The position numbers were made by a program, and so were the translations under genes. This document shows positions 12,245-25,490 of a stretch of DNA of 64,000 nt, in pieces (position 1 is the stretch's first letter; each line of letters starts with the position of its first letter). Origin of the DNA: Ariolimax columbianus (taxonomy: Eukaryota > Mollusca > Gastropoda > Stylommatophora > Arionidae); contig JAVGWX010000008.1 of assembly GCA_036924085.1 (NCBI GenBank), positions 55,888,814 through 55,952,813 on the forward strand. Direction: 5' to 3'. Under the pieces are notes generated by a model that did no database searches, was not told the origin of the DNA, and worked only from the letters and a program-made list of their open reading frames with translations.

Positions 12245-12612
12245 TTAACTTAACTTAATTTAACTTCATTATACTGGTTTAGAAGGTTCTACAGAGTATA
12301 AATACAACCAGTTTATTCCACTCCACAAACGCTAAAAGTAATTGAAAGTATCCAATTTATTTTTGAACGCATTGACTAACCCTGCCTCAACCACATCCTT
12401 TGGCAATGCATTCCAAACACTCACCACTTTCTGACTAAGTAAATATTTCATAATATTTAATTTTGACCTGTCATTAAACAATTTGAAGTTGTGCTCTCTT
12501 GTTCTTTGTAGCCGGTTGTACTTTGTAAAACTTGGTATAGTCTAATGTATTATTTCTGTTAACTTAATTTATAAACCTGTATTAAGTCACTTCTAATTCC
12601 TGTCTGTTCTAG
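12245..12612 (-). mobile_element. CR1-like LINE 3' end in intron 1 (copy A)
   Basis: The minus strand encodes the typical last part of a CR1/jockey-type reverse transcriptase: TREHNFKLFNDRSKLNIMKY followed by LLSQKVVSVWNALPKDVVEA and VNAFKNKLD. It ends in a tail of TTAAG-like repeats at 12,245-12,265. Stops are few, but only the C-terminal end is present. A second member of the family is at 30,215-30,612 in the opposite orientation. Mirror copy at about 62,640-62,995. Confidence 0.7.
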
Positions 12613-12779
12613 ACACTGACCATAAGTGGTGCCTTATATTCTGTTTTGTTCCAAACAATTATCTAAACCTTAAACCATTTCTCAATTCGTCGGTTGTGCT
12701 TTCTTGTTCACTGTAGATGCTTATGTGTTGAAAACAGATACATGTGGCCCTTGAAGATGTCGTTTACCGTTTGTTATTC

Positions 12780-13911
12780 ATCATCATCATGTAGCATATT
12801 TTTTGCCAGAACGCCGCCCACCTACCAGTAAGACACTCGATCCATGGGAAGCTCTCCCGCCTCTGCCGTGTCAAACCCAGAGCCTCTGTAATCTCCACTG
12901 TCCATCTTCTCAGTCTGCCGCTACCTTTTTTGCCAGATACCATTCACTTCTGTGTTGTTCTTTCTAGGCTACTGTGACGTTTGATGTGGAGGTATGTTCA
13001 TTTCCTGGACGTAATGTTGTTTAGTATTAATTCTTGTATCGAGACTCTGAATGATTTAATGCGTTTTTATGTTTCGCTATCCATGGCATTTTGAGCACAC
13101 TCCTTTAGCATTTTAGCTCGAAGGATTCAATCTTCTTCGGTAGGGTTTCGGGTGCTGACCATGTCTTGCATTTGCACTGTGCCACAGGGAATTTGCAAGT
13201 CTTTAACATCTTTTTTTTGGTCATTCTGTAAGTGTTCTACTATTCGTTTTTCATTCTACTTAACCTCTATAGTGCCATTGTCATTTGTCTCTTTATTTAT
13301 TTATGGCAATCTCCGTTGTTGATAAATAGTTAAGCCGAAATATTCAAAACTCGTGACGTTCTGAGCGTTATGCTTCTGCAGGATAACTTTAGGTCTGGTT
13401 TTCGCCATGTAAGTGATCATTGTCTAAGTCTTGTCAATGATCTTAAATCGATTTTCTTCCTCGCTGCGAATTTACTATCAGCAACACTATTTAAAAACTC
13501 AACTGGTACTGTCACTTTGATTCTACAATCAACAATCACCCGACTCTTTCTTAAACGTATATTCAATTGAATCCATCTCAAGTGCTGTCACCAGAATTAA
13601 AGTTAACTGCAATTGATCTGCAACATTCTCCATCTCTTGTCCTGGGGGTACACACAGACTGTTGTTCATCCATCGTTTGATGTTACCCTCCCACTTGTAA
13701 TGTTGCCTACGTACTGCTCGATTGCCTTTACCTCTCCTATGGTTTTCACATGAGTGCTATATATTTGACTTTTTTCAAAATGTACGATTGGTCGGCTCTG
13801 AATGTCTTTCAATAGTTCTCTTTCCAGTCCTAGTTTTTCCATGACTTCTATTTGTTTCCATGAAACGCGACATATTTTCTTCATATGCCTGTAAAAAATA
13901 TAAAGGGACAT
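12780..13911 (-). mobile_element. Non-LTR retrotransposon RT tail relic in intron 1
   Basis: The minus strand shows pieces resembling the C-terminal part of LINE-encoded reverse transcriptases. These are RHMKKICRVSWKQIEVMEKL and GLERELLKDIQSR (13,700-13,890), VTSFEYFGLTI (near 13,330) and GSGRLRRWTVEITEALGL (near 12,860-12,930). Order and spacing are disturbed and stops are frequent. The first piece fits the usual 'ISW..(R)VTNEEVLER.G..RELL..IK.R' pattern well; the others are weaker. Mirror copy at 61,366-62,500. Confidence 0.45.
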
Positions 13912-14519
13912 AAATGGAACGTCTGATACATGAGAAGTAGAAGTGTTGTTATTTGAGACATTATTTTGGCAGTTCCCCTATCCCGATTCCCCCTCTCCCA
14001 CCTCTAAATACAAATTAAAAAACAGTTTTCTTCTCTATAATTTAACTAACTTTTTTCTTCTCTGTAAGAGAACAAACCTCTCTCTCCTTTATTAATTAAC
14101 AAATATATTTACCCTCTATTATAGAACAAACCTCTCTCCTGTCTAAAAATTAACAAATCTATTTTCTCTATATAAGATAAGAAGCCTACGTCATCTCTAA
14201 AGAATTACAAAGCCCTGACCAAATCACTGTCATATGACGTTGCCACAAACCATATTATCAAATACAATCAAAGAATACAAAAAAAGATTGACCTTCTGTA
14301 TCTCTTCTCAAGCCTCCTCACTGGTAGCCCCAGGACCAGAGAAACGTATCGTGAACGGTACGCCCGCCGCTCTGTTCGCCCACCATCACCAGGCCTCCAT
14401 CCAGGTCAATCAAAATGGCGGCTGGTATCACATCTGCGGAGCTGTGCTCATTGTCAGGAACAAGGTAAGTTACAATATACACGTTCACGAAACGTATTCA
14501 CAATCTAATCCATTTTGAC

Positions 14520-15690
14520 AAACAAGTTGTTTACATTTACATGCTTTTCACATGTTCAACAGGTTCTACCGACAGTAACACACAAAACATTGATACTACC
14601 CCTTTCATGTAGAGAACATTTTACAAATTACATGAAAATCTACAATACAAAACAGCTAAAGCTAAAACACCTCAGCTAAACACGATAATACGTGTATATT
14701 GAATCCGTTTCTCCTATAAAAGTAGTTAGATAAAAAAGAAAACAAACGCTCAAAACTACGTCTTTCACACTTTAACTTTCAGCGTCAGTTCAAAGGCATC
14801 TTGTTTTGTTAGGCTAATGTATGAACGTACAATACTTCATAGTGAAGGAAATTGACATACCATTTCTAGATCCCAATATGTAAAATGATAAAACATATGC
14901 GAACCAGGAACTATAACCACGCGAACTTACACATCGGCAAGCTAAACCGTCGCTGTTTGGCACTATTTTGACATGTGGCCTATGTTGTCAAGGATGTCCT
15001 CCCACCACGCCCCCACGCTATAGACATCTATCATCTATGCCATGGTTCTACTCCCCTTCATATGGCCACCCACGCATTAGTTGGTTAGGTAATCGGGCTT
15101 ATGGACGGTTATAGCGACGGGTCCTTGTCTTCTAAGCGTACTGCATACCTATCTTACGTACCTTTAAGAATCCCTATGGGTAACACATTACTACATCATT
15201 TTATATAAAATGACAATCGTTCATATCTTCTGGATACTAATTATATATATAGATTAAAGGTTATACATAGGGATACAAGAGTAATCATGACCACGTGAAA
15301 TATGCTGACCAAGACCACGTTCGTGATCTTGAAAACATATTGTATCTATCCCAGCAGTCTGGTCAACAAGGTGGGGATCGGCACTGTAATCCCCTTAGGG
15401 GTGACCATTCGGATGAGCCTTCTCAAGTGCGCGTCCGGATGAAAGAAGAACCAATATAACCCGCTTTTAAAGACATTCGAAACGAGTAGCTTCGAACAAC
15501 AACATCAACAAGGTCACAGAAAGGTAAAAGTAAAAACCATTTTAGACACTGCGGTCGGGGATGAAGTCTAAGAAACTCTCATGTACATTATATCAACGAT
15601 TTGATGACGAGTTCTGGTTTGAGCTGCCTTAACAGTACGTCAGGTATTCATTTTCAGCTAAGTATACTAGAACATTTCAGGATCAGCAGA
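14520..15690. other. Intron 2 of copy A, no gene
   Basis: AT-rich intron sequence shared with the other arm (about 59,710-60,725). The only recognisable item is a stretch near 15,510-15,600 (AAGGTAAAAGTAAA, GTCGGGGATGAAGT) resembling the short repeats at 33,110-33,310 and 37,180-37,390. Nothing else is supported. Confidence 0.6.
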
Positions 15691-15975
15691 GAACCAGCTC
15701 TACGTCTTCTTTTCTTTTTATCCTTCCTCTAATGTTTCATATTTTCCTAATTCTTCTTCTTCTTCCTTTTTATCTTCTCTATATCTTTTTCTTTCTCTGC
15801 TTCTTTCTCTTCTTCTTTTTTTTCTAGTTCATCTTCTTATTTTTCTTCTTCTTTTTCTTCTTCTTCATTTTCTTATTTTTCTTCCGCGTTATCTTATTCT
15901 TCCTATTCTTTTTTATTTCTAGTTCTTCTTCTTAGTCTTCTTTTTTTTCTTCTTCTTCTTCTTTTTCTTCTGACT
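15690..15975. repeat. CTT/TTC-rich low-complexity tract
   Basis: Imperfect run of CTT, TTTTC and ATTTC words. Its reverse complement (GAA-rich) is at 59,455-59,705 in the other arm, so it predates the palindrome. The ends differ in length between arms. Confidence 0.9.
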
Positions 15976-16420
15976 ACTGTGTAAGTCGTTATTTTCTTTC
16001 TTTCTCTAATCACATTAAATCAGACATAAGAAGTGTGTTCTATTATCAGGTAGCTTAGTTAAATGTTGTTTATACTCATTTCTGTCTTTTACGTGTTGTA
16101 CTGAAGACTTAACTCGTGCAATCTCTCCATCTCATTAATGAACATCCGAGGAGACGTTTAAAAAGGAGCAGGACCACCTAGACGCTACTTTTATTGTTCA
16201 TCTGTTGTCACGCCAAATTCTCAGCCAGTCTGTCTAATTTAAAAACGTCCTTGTATGTGGTTTGGTGCATGAATTATGTGTTTTGTAATCCGTCCATTTA
16301 TATACTATTCAAGTTCTTCATTCCATTGCTCTTTGAGCAACTCATAGCTTCACTGGATCTGCTTTTCCTAGGTTCTATACCTCTCAACTATACCGCGAGA
16401 AAACAGCCCAAGCTGGCATT

Positions 16421-18452
16421 CTTCTTCTTCTTCTGCGTACACAGTCAGACAGTAACCATTATTTTTTCGAAAAAAGCGGCGGTCGTCCTGAGACTCTCGC
16501 CACTACCATAGAGCTTGTCTTGCAGTTCCACTGGCAATGGCCACATCTGCTCTCTCTGATCCCCGTATGTCGGGCAGTTCTGCAGCAGATGTTCAGTGGT
16601 CATTTTACCAGTACCGCACAGGCATTCGTCGGTACACCCTATCTTCAATTTGTTGAATAGGTGGTACCTCAGTCTATTGTGGCCAGTGCGAAGTCTGAAG
16701 ACAACGACCTGCTCTCTTCGGTTCAACTGGTAATAGGCATCGTTTTTGGTGTAACTAGTATGTTCGGTTTCCCATTTGGTCATGTACCTGGCTTTGATAA
16801 GCCGTTTTGACTCTTCGTACGTCATACTGGTATCTGTTTGTGGTAGCCTTGCACCTTCTTTTGCCAGTCTGTCTGCCTCCTCGTTGCCTTTGATGTTACA
16901 GTGTGACGGAACCCACTGTACCACTACCCTTTTTGGTGCGGACAGCTGGCACAGTTTGCAGAGTGCTGCTCTTAAGTCATTAAGCTCAGTGTTTTTCTGG
17001 CTTTTTAGCGCTGTGACTACGGCGAGAGCATCTGTCAGCAAGACTATGTGGCTCTCGTTTTCACTGTGTGTTGCCATTTCTTCCACTGCCGCCCTCAGTG
17101 CCTCTGCCTCCGCTCTGAAATTGCTTGTGTACTTACCAGTAGCGAGTGACAGTGTTATTTTTCTGCCATTTGGTAGGTTCAGGAATGCTCCTGCCCCTCC
17201 GTTCTGTGTAGCGTTTGTTACAGAACCGTCGGTGTATGCATGGGTCCAGTCCCTGCTTGGGTAGCTTTTCGTTATGAAGCTTAGGGTAGTGTCTCTCCTT
17301 TCTTTTTCGGTCTGGCAGTTTTTGTTTGCAATACCTGGTATATTTTCTACCACCTCTGGAAATATATCCTGCCTCCAAGTAGGTTTTCGTACAGTAGTGA
17401 TGGGTTTTGGTGTTGTTAGTGCGTTTATGGGATCTTCGTGCATCTTTGCTTTGGCTATTTCTGCAAAGTTTCTCCGCTTTAGTTTCCCAGTTCCCAAATT
17501 GTTTAGTCTCTGGTACATTGGATGGTCCGTCAGTCTTCGGAGTTTCTCTGACTGCAGCTGGGCTCTGCAGTCTCTTCTGTCGGTCATGGATTGCAGTTTT
17601 GTAATCTTTTCAAGTTCTGCAATTGGCGTTGACTTCATGCCACCTGTTATAATTCTCATGGCTTGGTTTTGAAGTTTGTTAACTTTATCGAAGTTCGCCT
17701 TCGCTGCTGTTGTCCATGCCGCGATGCCATACTCGAGAACTGGTCTCACTCTTCCAGTGTACAGTTTCTTTAGTATGCCTTCGTCTGCTCCCCAGCTTGT
17801 GCCAGCAAGTTTCCTCATGATCGCCATTCTTTCTCTGGCTTTCATTCGGTTTCTCTCAATCTGACTTTTCCATGTCATGCGCCGATCAAATGTGACTCCC
17901 AGATAGGTTGGGTTGTCGTTTGGCTGCAGGATTTTGCCATTTAGGCTTAATTTGGTACTTTGGGGTTTTAATGAGAGCGAGAATATTGTGCACGTGGTTT
18001 TCTCCTCGTTTATTTTGACCAGCCATGAGTTCGCCCACTCTTCCAGCGATGTTAGGGCCGTTTGCATCCGATTTCTTGCTATGGTGAGATTCTTTTCAGA
18101 GGTCCACATAGCCAGATCGTCTGCAAACATTGAGCTATGGACTCTTCTTGGTATATTCTCTGTAATATCGTTTATATATACCAGGAAGAGTGTGGGTGAC
18201 AGTACTCCCCCTTGGGGTACTCCCTGCTCGAGTGTCACCTTTTTGCTCATCTGCCCTTGTACTTAGACTCTGGCCGTTCTTTGTTTGAGGTAGTGGTTGA
18301 TCCACTTGTACATCTTCCCACAAACATCACTTCTTCTTAGCTTGACTCTAAGTCCATCCTTCCAGACTTTGTCAAATGCCTTTTCCAGATCCACCGAAAA
18401 AGCTACTGTGTGTTTCTGTGCCTGGTAGGCATCTTCTATCTCCTGGGCTATG
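16421..18452 (-). mobile_element. I-type (Nimbus-like) LINE, 5'-truncated, RT plus RNase H
   Basis: A 2.0-kb minus-strand element ending in an (AAG)n tail at 16,421-16,435. It starts inside the reverse transcriptase (AQEIEDAYQAQKHTVAFSVD). It then shows motif A (VDLEKAFDKVW), motif B (GVPQGGVLSPTLF), motif C (FADDLAMW), thumb, and a full RNase H domain with YTDGS, FRAEAEAL, LLTDALAV and HCNIKGNEEADRLA, so the four acidic/His positions are kept. A CLCGTGK..EHLLQNC cysteine/histidine motif closes the protein. The frame is open except for one TAA between motifs A and B (18,262 region). A 20-bp target-site duplication flanks it (16,401-16,420 and 18,453-18,472). The opposite arm has the empty site near 59,000-59,020. 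RNase H plus this tail indicate the I superfamily; the exact clade is inferred. Confidence 0.92.
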
Positions 18453-18472
18453 AAACAGCCCAAGCTGGCATT

Positions 18473-19200
18473 GAGCGTACCGCTTTACTGTACAATATTT
18501 TTTTAGGCCTGGTTATCACCACTTAAGGGCCTTATTGCGTGGACTGAAGCTGCCTACTTTCTGCCCCCCTCCACCGGAATTTACAGCATGCCTCTCCCAA
18601 AACCGTATTCTCAGCACAGCAAGTGTCACGCTAACCCGAAGGTAGACACAATCCAAAGACCCCGGGGGCGGAACGCGAAGAAACAGGGAGTCAGACACGG
18701 ACAAACAAGGAAAGCGGACACAAATATTGAACACACACACCCCTCGCGGCTCTCATCCCGAGACAGCGGAGTACTGGGCTTTACCTTGTCAATCTGTTGG
18801 GATTTTGGTCGACACACTACGCATGAACAATCCTCGATAGTTGGACATGGTAGTGGTTGATAGTCGTAACGGACATTTGACGCCTGCGCGAACATTAGTT
18901 TTATTATTATACCTCGCAACCATATACCATGTCTGGAATAACCATGTTGTCATACATGTGAGCTCCTGCCTTGAAAGTCACTGACGTCCATATTCTGTGT
19001 CAGTATGGGGTATAATTTCTTGATCTTAATCTCAAATCTAGTGCTGTTTTTCCCTCATCGGAACTATGGCTTTAGTGAATGGCACGGTGTGCAATAGCAT
19101 GAGTTGGAGAGTCCTCTGGCAAATGCAGGTTATTGTTATCAAGAGGCACACTGAATTTCTTCCACTGTGGGGCAATAATCAAGTTTAAAATATATTTCAG
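18473..19200. other. Intron 2 sequence before exon 3 (copy A), no gene
   Basis: Sequence shared with 58,080-58,980 in the other arm. The stretch 18,842-18,858 is the empty site of the small LINE inserted at 58,433-58,614. The polypyrimidine/acceptor of exon 3 ends at 19,200. Open frames here are not conserved as protein. Confidence 0.6.
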
Positions 19201-19422
19201 GTGCTGACTGCCGCTCGCTGTCTCCAAGGTCAAACAGCTTCCAGGATGCGTGTCGAGGTCGGAGCCTTGAACTTGTACGAGGCACCCAATGCATACGAAC
19301 AGACTGTTGGAGTCAGCTCTTATGTTATTCATGAGAGCTACAATTCCAACGGCGCTGGCATCCCCAACGACATCGGAGTCATTTACCTGGCATCATCCGT
19401 GACCCTCAATGCCAACGTGCAG

Positions 19423-22132
19423 GTAGGTGTAGGCGCATGGTGAATTTTGGATGCGATAGTCCACAGCTAGTTTAGCCCAGTGGCTAGAAACGCCCCAAGC
19501 GTGATATCATTCTAAGAGAGGGACAATGTAGTTTCAAAGAGAAACATACAATACGTGGTTGATATGTATGGAAAGGGTACTTTCTTCTGGACTCAAAGGA
19601 GATGGGAAGTTATAACAATGTTCGGTGTCAACGTGCAAAAATGGTCAGGGACACAGCTCACAACCCAAACTGGTTTGTGTTTGGATTCATTAAACAGCAA
19701 CACCGTGACCTTATGGGAAGTAAATAGATTTTAAAATTTGTGCTGAAGTCTGATGCACTGGGCTGTTTGTAGTGAAACAAAGTACATCGCCCTCCTCACT
19801 AGGAAACAACGAACGATGTGGAAAAATAATAAAGAGAAACACTATATGGGTGAGAGCTTGAGTGAGTAAGAGAGTGAACAGAAGGGAGGGAGGATGGGGG
19901 ACATGCAGGAAGAGGCAGAGAGAGTAATAGAGTGCATGTAGACGGATTTATTTCTGACAGCCTACAGCAGAGGCTCTTAACCTGTGGTCCGTCAACCCTT
20001 AAGTGTGTGCGAAGTCATCTCATGGGGTCCCCGAAGGCTTGAATAAATGTTATGAGCTTTTACATTTCAAATAAAAATAGATATACCAAATAGAAAGACT
20101 TAAAGAAGGATAAATACAGCAGAGATTAATTTAGACAACGTTCACATAGTTTGATAAATGCCGATTAACCAGACGACACAGTAAGGCAGTTGACCAGATA
20201 TCACATCTGTCGTCCTTGATCTCAGATATCTAAAAATTATGATTTCGTGTTTATTAACAACACATTACCAATAGCATTTTCTATTGTAGAAATTGTTTGC
20301 CAGTGAAAGCACACAGATAATTCATTCCCGAATATTTTCATAGATGGGATATCGTAGGAGTCGGGGACAACAAAAGATAATTAAACGGGGTTTGCAATAA
20401 GGAAAAGGTTAAGAACCGCTGATCTACAGCTTCAGGGAAAATGCGCCAGGGATAGCGTGTTTGTTTTACCAGAAGACAAGCAATATATATTTATCACGTT
20501 GTTATAATACGAGAAGTAACCGCAATAGGGAATTTGCATCTCACAAGAATGTGATGAACAAGCACGTGCAATATTACGAAAAAACAAGACAAGATAACAG
20601 AGAGAATAAACACATATCTGCATTACAAGAATATCTAAAAGACATTGTGGAGGGAACTAATCGTGAACGCATGATGATGATGATTAATGTCTCCAATTAA
20701 CTTTAGAAGATGAAGCATACAAACATCACATGGATGATGGGCGTATTCCCAAAGAAAGTATCTTAGTTTTAGTCTTAGTCGACCTGTACTTCTACAGGGG
20801 CAAATGCCCCTTATGCAGGTCCCAGCCCTGGTATGAGGTGGATGAAGCCGGTAGAAGGGTTTACTGCTTAGCGGGCTAGGCTCGAGCAGCTTAATACTCC
20901 GCTGCGTTTGGACAAGAGCTTACAGAAGAAGATGGTTAACCAATGTGCAAATCCATCTTAATAGACTCAAACACTAGAGCAAAGTATACCCGCAGCCTGT
21001 TACGCGGCATCTATGCTGCTTTAAACAAACCACCTTACCATGACCTGTATTATGCTATGTGGCCCAGTTTGTCACCTCTTACAACATGCTTTCTGTGTGG
21101 CAGTGGTGCTATTCTTGTCCTTGTCATCCACAACGACCCCGACAGATCACTCGGGATACATTCCTTTTGTGTGAATTTTAAATATTGAGAATAATTTTTT
21201 TTAAAAGACTTTTATAAATAAATCCTACCCCAAATAAAAAGTATCTACGCCAACTAATGACTGGAAAAAGGGCAGTCATGAGACACAGTTAAGATTCAGG
21301 ATGTGTGCAAGGGAGACATGACAGTACGAGAAATAGCTTCCGAACCCTGGAAAGACAAAGCTGTTGACCACACCAAATAGAAAAGATTCCTGAGGATGCA
21401 CCTCAAATTGAGCCAAGGGATACTATAACAATAAGCAGAGAAGATAACATTAAACACGGAAACAGGCCAACAAAAAATGTCATCTCAAGGGCGCATCATC
21501 TCATAGTTAGTAATAATTGAAGGTTGATTTTCTTCATGGCAAATATAAATCTCAACAGTTGTCCGTCATCTTACAGGAAGCCTGTGATAAATACCTCCCA
21601 TTCATTGTTATAGTTGTCGGTTAGTTAAAACAATTATTTTGTTATATGGTCAGTATGCAGGCCTCATACACAACCCTCTTTAGTCACTGAAACGACATGT
21701 ATGGATGGTTACAGTTGACATATAGTTTCCCTGCCAGGATCTACACTGGCTGGTGGTGATTCCATTTGAAAATTAATTACCTGCAAATATCGATATCGCT
21801 TAAAGATGTCCCGATGTGAAATGGATACGGTGCTAGCAAACTTTTCAAGCATGTCGTAACAGTCCACTAAAGAGAAATGTGCATCGAGTTGGCAAATTCA
21901 TTATTAAACCATTGCTGCTGAAATAAATCGACTACAAACCGACAACTGTAGGGGTTACCCCATGCTCCACGTTGAGCACAACAGTGAATCATCATTATGT
22001 GCCTGAATGAAAGTAGCTGCCTAATGCTTTATTTTGATGAAGCGATTTCTAATCATGAAAGCACACATAAGCGAGACATGTATCTATTACTGGATATTTA
22101 GACACTCTAACGTCCATTTTTTGTGTTCTCAG
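19423..22132. other. Intron 3 of copy A, no gene
   Basis: Intron sequence shared with the other arm (53,418-57,852). Near 20,780-20,940 and 20,960-21,190 lies a distinctive block (GGCAAATGCCCCTTATGCAG, CCGCTGCGTTTGGACAAG) whose mirror is at 56,020-56,500. It may be an interspersed repeat, but I cannot name it. The site 21,530-21,553 is the empty site corresponding to the LINE at 54,089-55,692. Confidence 0.55.
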
Positions 22133-22594
22133 ATCGCTGGTTTAGCCCCTAAAGGATCATCTTTCGCCAACACAAAGTGCGTCATCACCGAATGGGGTCA
22201 GACCTCCGGCTCTGGATCAGCATCTCCTCAACTGCTGGAGGCTAAGATCACCAAGATCACCACAGCCCAGTGTCAGACAAGATGGCCTGGATAGAACATC
22301 AATATTAAACACATTTGTGTCTACGAGGCTTCTGGTAGGTTCTCATCTCACGCTAGCTCACGCTATCGCACCCCTAAAATCAAGGTAGCACAATCATAAC
22401 TTATCCCGTTCATTATTAAGTGATGGTGACTTCACTAGACCAGTTAGGGTTTCCAGTTCCCTTCCTCTCTGCCTCGTCGTCATTTATATATCAAAACACA
22501 CATATTTTTAATGTACAACTTGACACAACGTGGCGTAATAGGCTATGTACACAGTCTGTTGCATGTGACATGCGACTGTTTGAATCGCTCCGGT

Positions 22595-23187
22595 TCATTC
22601 ACACACACACACCCACTCGTTCATTCACACGTTCACTAACACGCAAACTGACATGTTCATTCACACGCACACGTTCAATCACACGCACACTCACACGTTC
22701 AATCACACGCACACTCACACGTTCATTCACAGGCACACTTACTCGTTCATTCACACGCACACTCACACGTTCATTCACGAACACACACACGTTCACTTAC
22801 ACGTTAATGTAGACGCACACTCACAGGTTCATTCACATGCACACTTACACACACACTCACACGTTCACTGACACGTTCATCCACACACACACACACACGC
22901 TTACTCACACGCACACACACACGTTCAATCACACGCATACTCACACGCACACTAACACGCACACTCACACGTTCATGCACACGCACACTCACACTTACAC
23001 GATCACTCACACGTTCACTCACACGCACACACACACGTTCACTCACACGTTCACTCACACGCACTCACACGTTCACGCACACTCACACGTTCACGCACAC
23101 TCACACGAACACTCAAACGTTCACTAACATGTTCACTCATACGTTTACTCACACGCACACTCACACGTTCACTCACACGCACACTTT
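22595..23187. repeat. CA/CG-rich alternating minisatellite in intron 4 (copy A)
   Basis: Irregular array of CACACG, TTCACTCACACG and CACACT words, about 590 bp. It is almost all alternating purine-pyrimidine. Threonine/histidine-rich frames on either strand are repeat artefacts. Mirror array at 52,285-52,975, longer and of different word order. Confidence 0.9.
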
Positions 23188-23389
23188 TTGCTACAATTAA
23201 ATGTCCATGTCAACGTATAATCATTGTTATGTGCTTACGTGCAAAGATATGAACGTTTTAACAAAATACATATAACTCGGAATATTATTTATACAAAAAT
23301 TTGAAAAGATCCCCTGTCGTGTTCTTGTTGAGTTTTACGTTAATAAAAATGTGTTAAAGACGTAACAGATCTATACATTCATATCAGTA

Positions 23390-24055
23390 TCTATTGTTGA
23401 GCTTATTTAAGGTTTATGCGGTAGTCGTTTTACCAACTCTTCTGTACGCCTGTGAAACCTGTACTGTGTACAGTCGACATGCGAAGAAGCTTGACCACTT
23501 TCATCTGGGATACCAAAGGAAACTGATGAACATAAAATGGCATGATAGGTTCACAGATGTAGAAGTTCTTTCGCGGACTGGCATTACAAGCATCCGCACA
23601 ACTTTGTGCAAATAGCAGCTTAGATGGACTGGCTATGTCCGCATGTCGGATGAGTGGCTTGCATAGAAAATATTCTAAGGAGAGCTTCAGTTAGGCAATC
23701 GATCTCGCTGTGGCCAAATAAAACGTTACATTGACACTGATTGTTGGGAGAACATTGCTGCTGATTGCTCTGCCCGGCGTAGAAAAATCTCTTCTGGCAC
23801 GACACATATGGAGTAGACACAATTAAGAAAGCTGCACAGAGACGAGCGACACGAAATGCAAGAAAAGAGTTGCCTCCGTCTGACGGTCAGACAGTGTTTC
23901 TCTTCCCTAAGTGTGACATACGATTTCGGGATCGGATTGGTTTGATCAGCCACTTATGAATTCACTCCAGGATTGACAGATGACAATGCAGTCCTTTTCG
24001 GAAACATAGACAAACAACAGCATATTGTCATGTTGTATGTCCATGTCATACCGAT
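23390..24055 (+). mobile_element. RTE/L1-like LINE C-terminal relic with C2H2 end
   Basis: Plus-strand pieces in order: VYAVVVLPTLLYACETCTVY, LMNIKWHDRFTDVEVLSRTG, ITSIRTTL, QLRWTGYVRMSDEWL, a GELQ..NRSRCGQIKRY stretch, and a CDIRFRDRIGLISHL finger-like end near 23,915-23,955. This order is characteristic of the last third of a common animal endonuclease/RT LINE. Frames change and stops occur. It lies in intron 4 of copy A in sense orientation; mirror copy at 51,370-51,960. Confidence 0.75.
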
Positions 24056-25044
24056 AAAGTACTATTAAAATATATATAATTCTGTAAATCATTCATACAA
24101 TAAATTTGTGTTAACAGCCTCCTCTGGAAACCGTCCAAGTGCCTGCATGGGTGACAGTGGCGGCCCAATGATGTGTGGCAACAACTTCGAGCTCTTGGCT
24201 GGTATCACCTCCTGGGGAGTGTCCAACTGCAGTGGTAATTTCTTCTCGAAAGAATCATCATTATTTTAGTCGTCCACAGTTTTGCTTGTTAGTCCAGTCT
24301 GAAGAAACATGAGTGAATTATGATAATATTTCCAAATTGTAAAAACAGCAAAAAGGGCAGCAAGGACCGCAAAAGTACAATTTATTCAAAAAAACTGTTG
24401 TCTATGTGAAATAATAAGTGAATATTGTTAAAAACATAAAATTAGTAACCGAAAAGTAAGAAATAATTATTTATGTATAGATTTAGTTATGGGGAAAATG
24501 GACATCATTGGAGAGAAAAATCCAAGCAATGGAGATAATAGGCTCAACATAGACCCTTAAAATAATACATAAGAGCCAAACATCAAATGACAGAGTGCGA
24601 AATATAAATCCACAGTTCAATGGCTACATCCATATATTAAGACTAAATGGGCAGATCAGCACTGAACTCACTGAATCAGTTCATGTGGTGAGAAGGAAAG
24701 TAAGATATAACGTGCGATTGACAGATAATATTCAGAAACAGAGGCCCAATTCGGATATAGAGACACATAAAAGAAAGACAAGCTGAAGTGCTCCATAGTC
24801 TTCATATAATGCAGTGAAAACAAAGGAAGAAGACAAAAACATTACCATTATAGATCAGAGACGTGCAAATGAAAAACAAATCATGTTTTGGTCACGCAAA
24901 AAAATACAAAAACAAACAAAAAACAACAAAATAGCAGATCTGAAAACTTGTAATTTCATGGTGCATTACATCACCGTCATAACGTCCCTCGGCTTTACAT
25001 GGATAGCACTGTCTATGATTAAGTGTTGTTGTAGCACACTATCT

Positions 25045-25195
25045 CCAACTTTACTGTTCACCAAACGACTCATTGTAACATTTACTCACCACTAAACCAC
25101 TAAATGTAATATTTACTTATCACCAAACCACTCAATGTAATATTTACTCATCACTAAACCACTCAATGTAATATTTACTGATCATTAACACACAG
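25045..25195. repeat. 31-bp minisatellite, short allele (about 5 units)
   Basis: Repeated ACTCAATGTAATATTTACT with CACCAAACC. It is the short counterpart of the longer array at 49,905-50,255 in the other arm. Confidence 0.8.
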
Positions 25196-25217
25196 TGTCC
25201 ATCCGAGATACGGCTAT

Positions 25218-25490
25218 CATCTCACCCTCTCGCTCTCTCTCACTCTCTTTCTCTCTCCCTCTTTCTCTCTCTCTCGCCCTCCTTCTCTCTTACTCCCCTT
25301 CTCTCTCTCCATCTTTTTCTCCCTCCCCTCTGTTTCTCTCTCTCTCTCTCTCTCTCCCTCTCTCTCCTTCTCTGTTCCTCTCTCTCTCGCTCTCTCTCCC
25401 TCTCTCTCTCTCACTCCCCTCTCTCTCACCTTATCTCTCTATCCCCCTTTCTCTCTCCCCCTGTCTCTCTCTCTCTCTCTCACTCCTCGA
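25218..25490. repeat. (CT)n tract in intron 5 (copy A)
   Basis: CT/CCT-rich run immediately after the 31-bp array. The mirror is a GA tract at 49,566-49,872. Ser/Leu-rich frames are artefacts. Confidence 0.93.

Noticed and set aside
16776..18266. Plus-strand frames opposite the 16.4-kb LINE
   Set aside because: They are antisense shadows of the RT/RNase H frame and recur opposite every copy of the element.
22595..23187. Thr/His-rich and Val/Ser-rich open frames in the CA-rich tract (and mirror)
   Set aside because: Period and composition of the repeat explain the open frames; they occur on both strands and have no codon signal.
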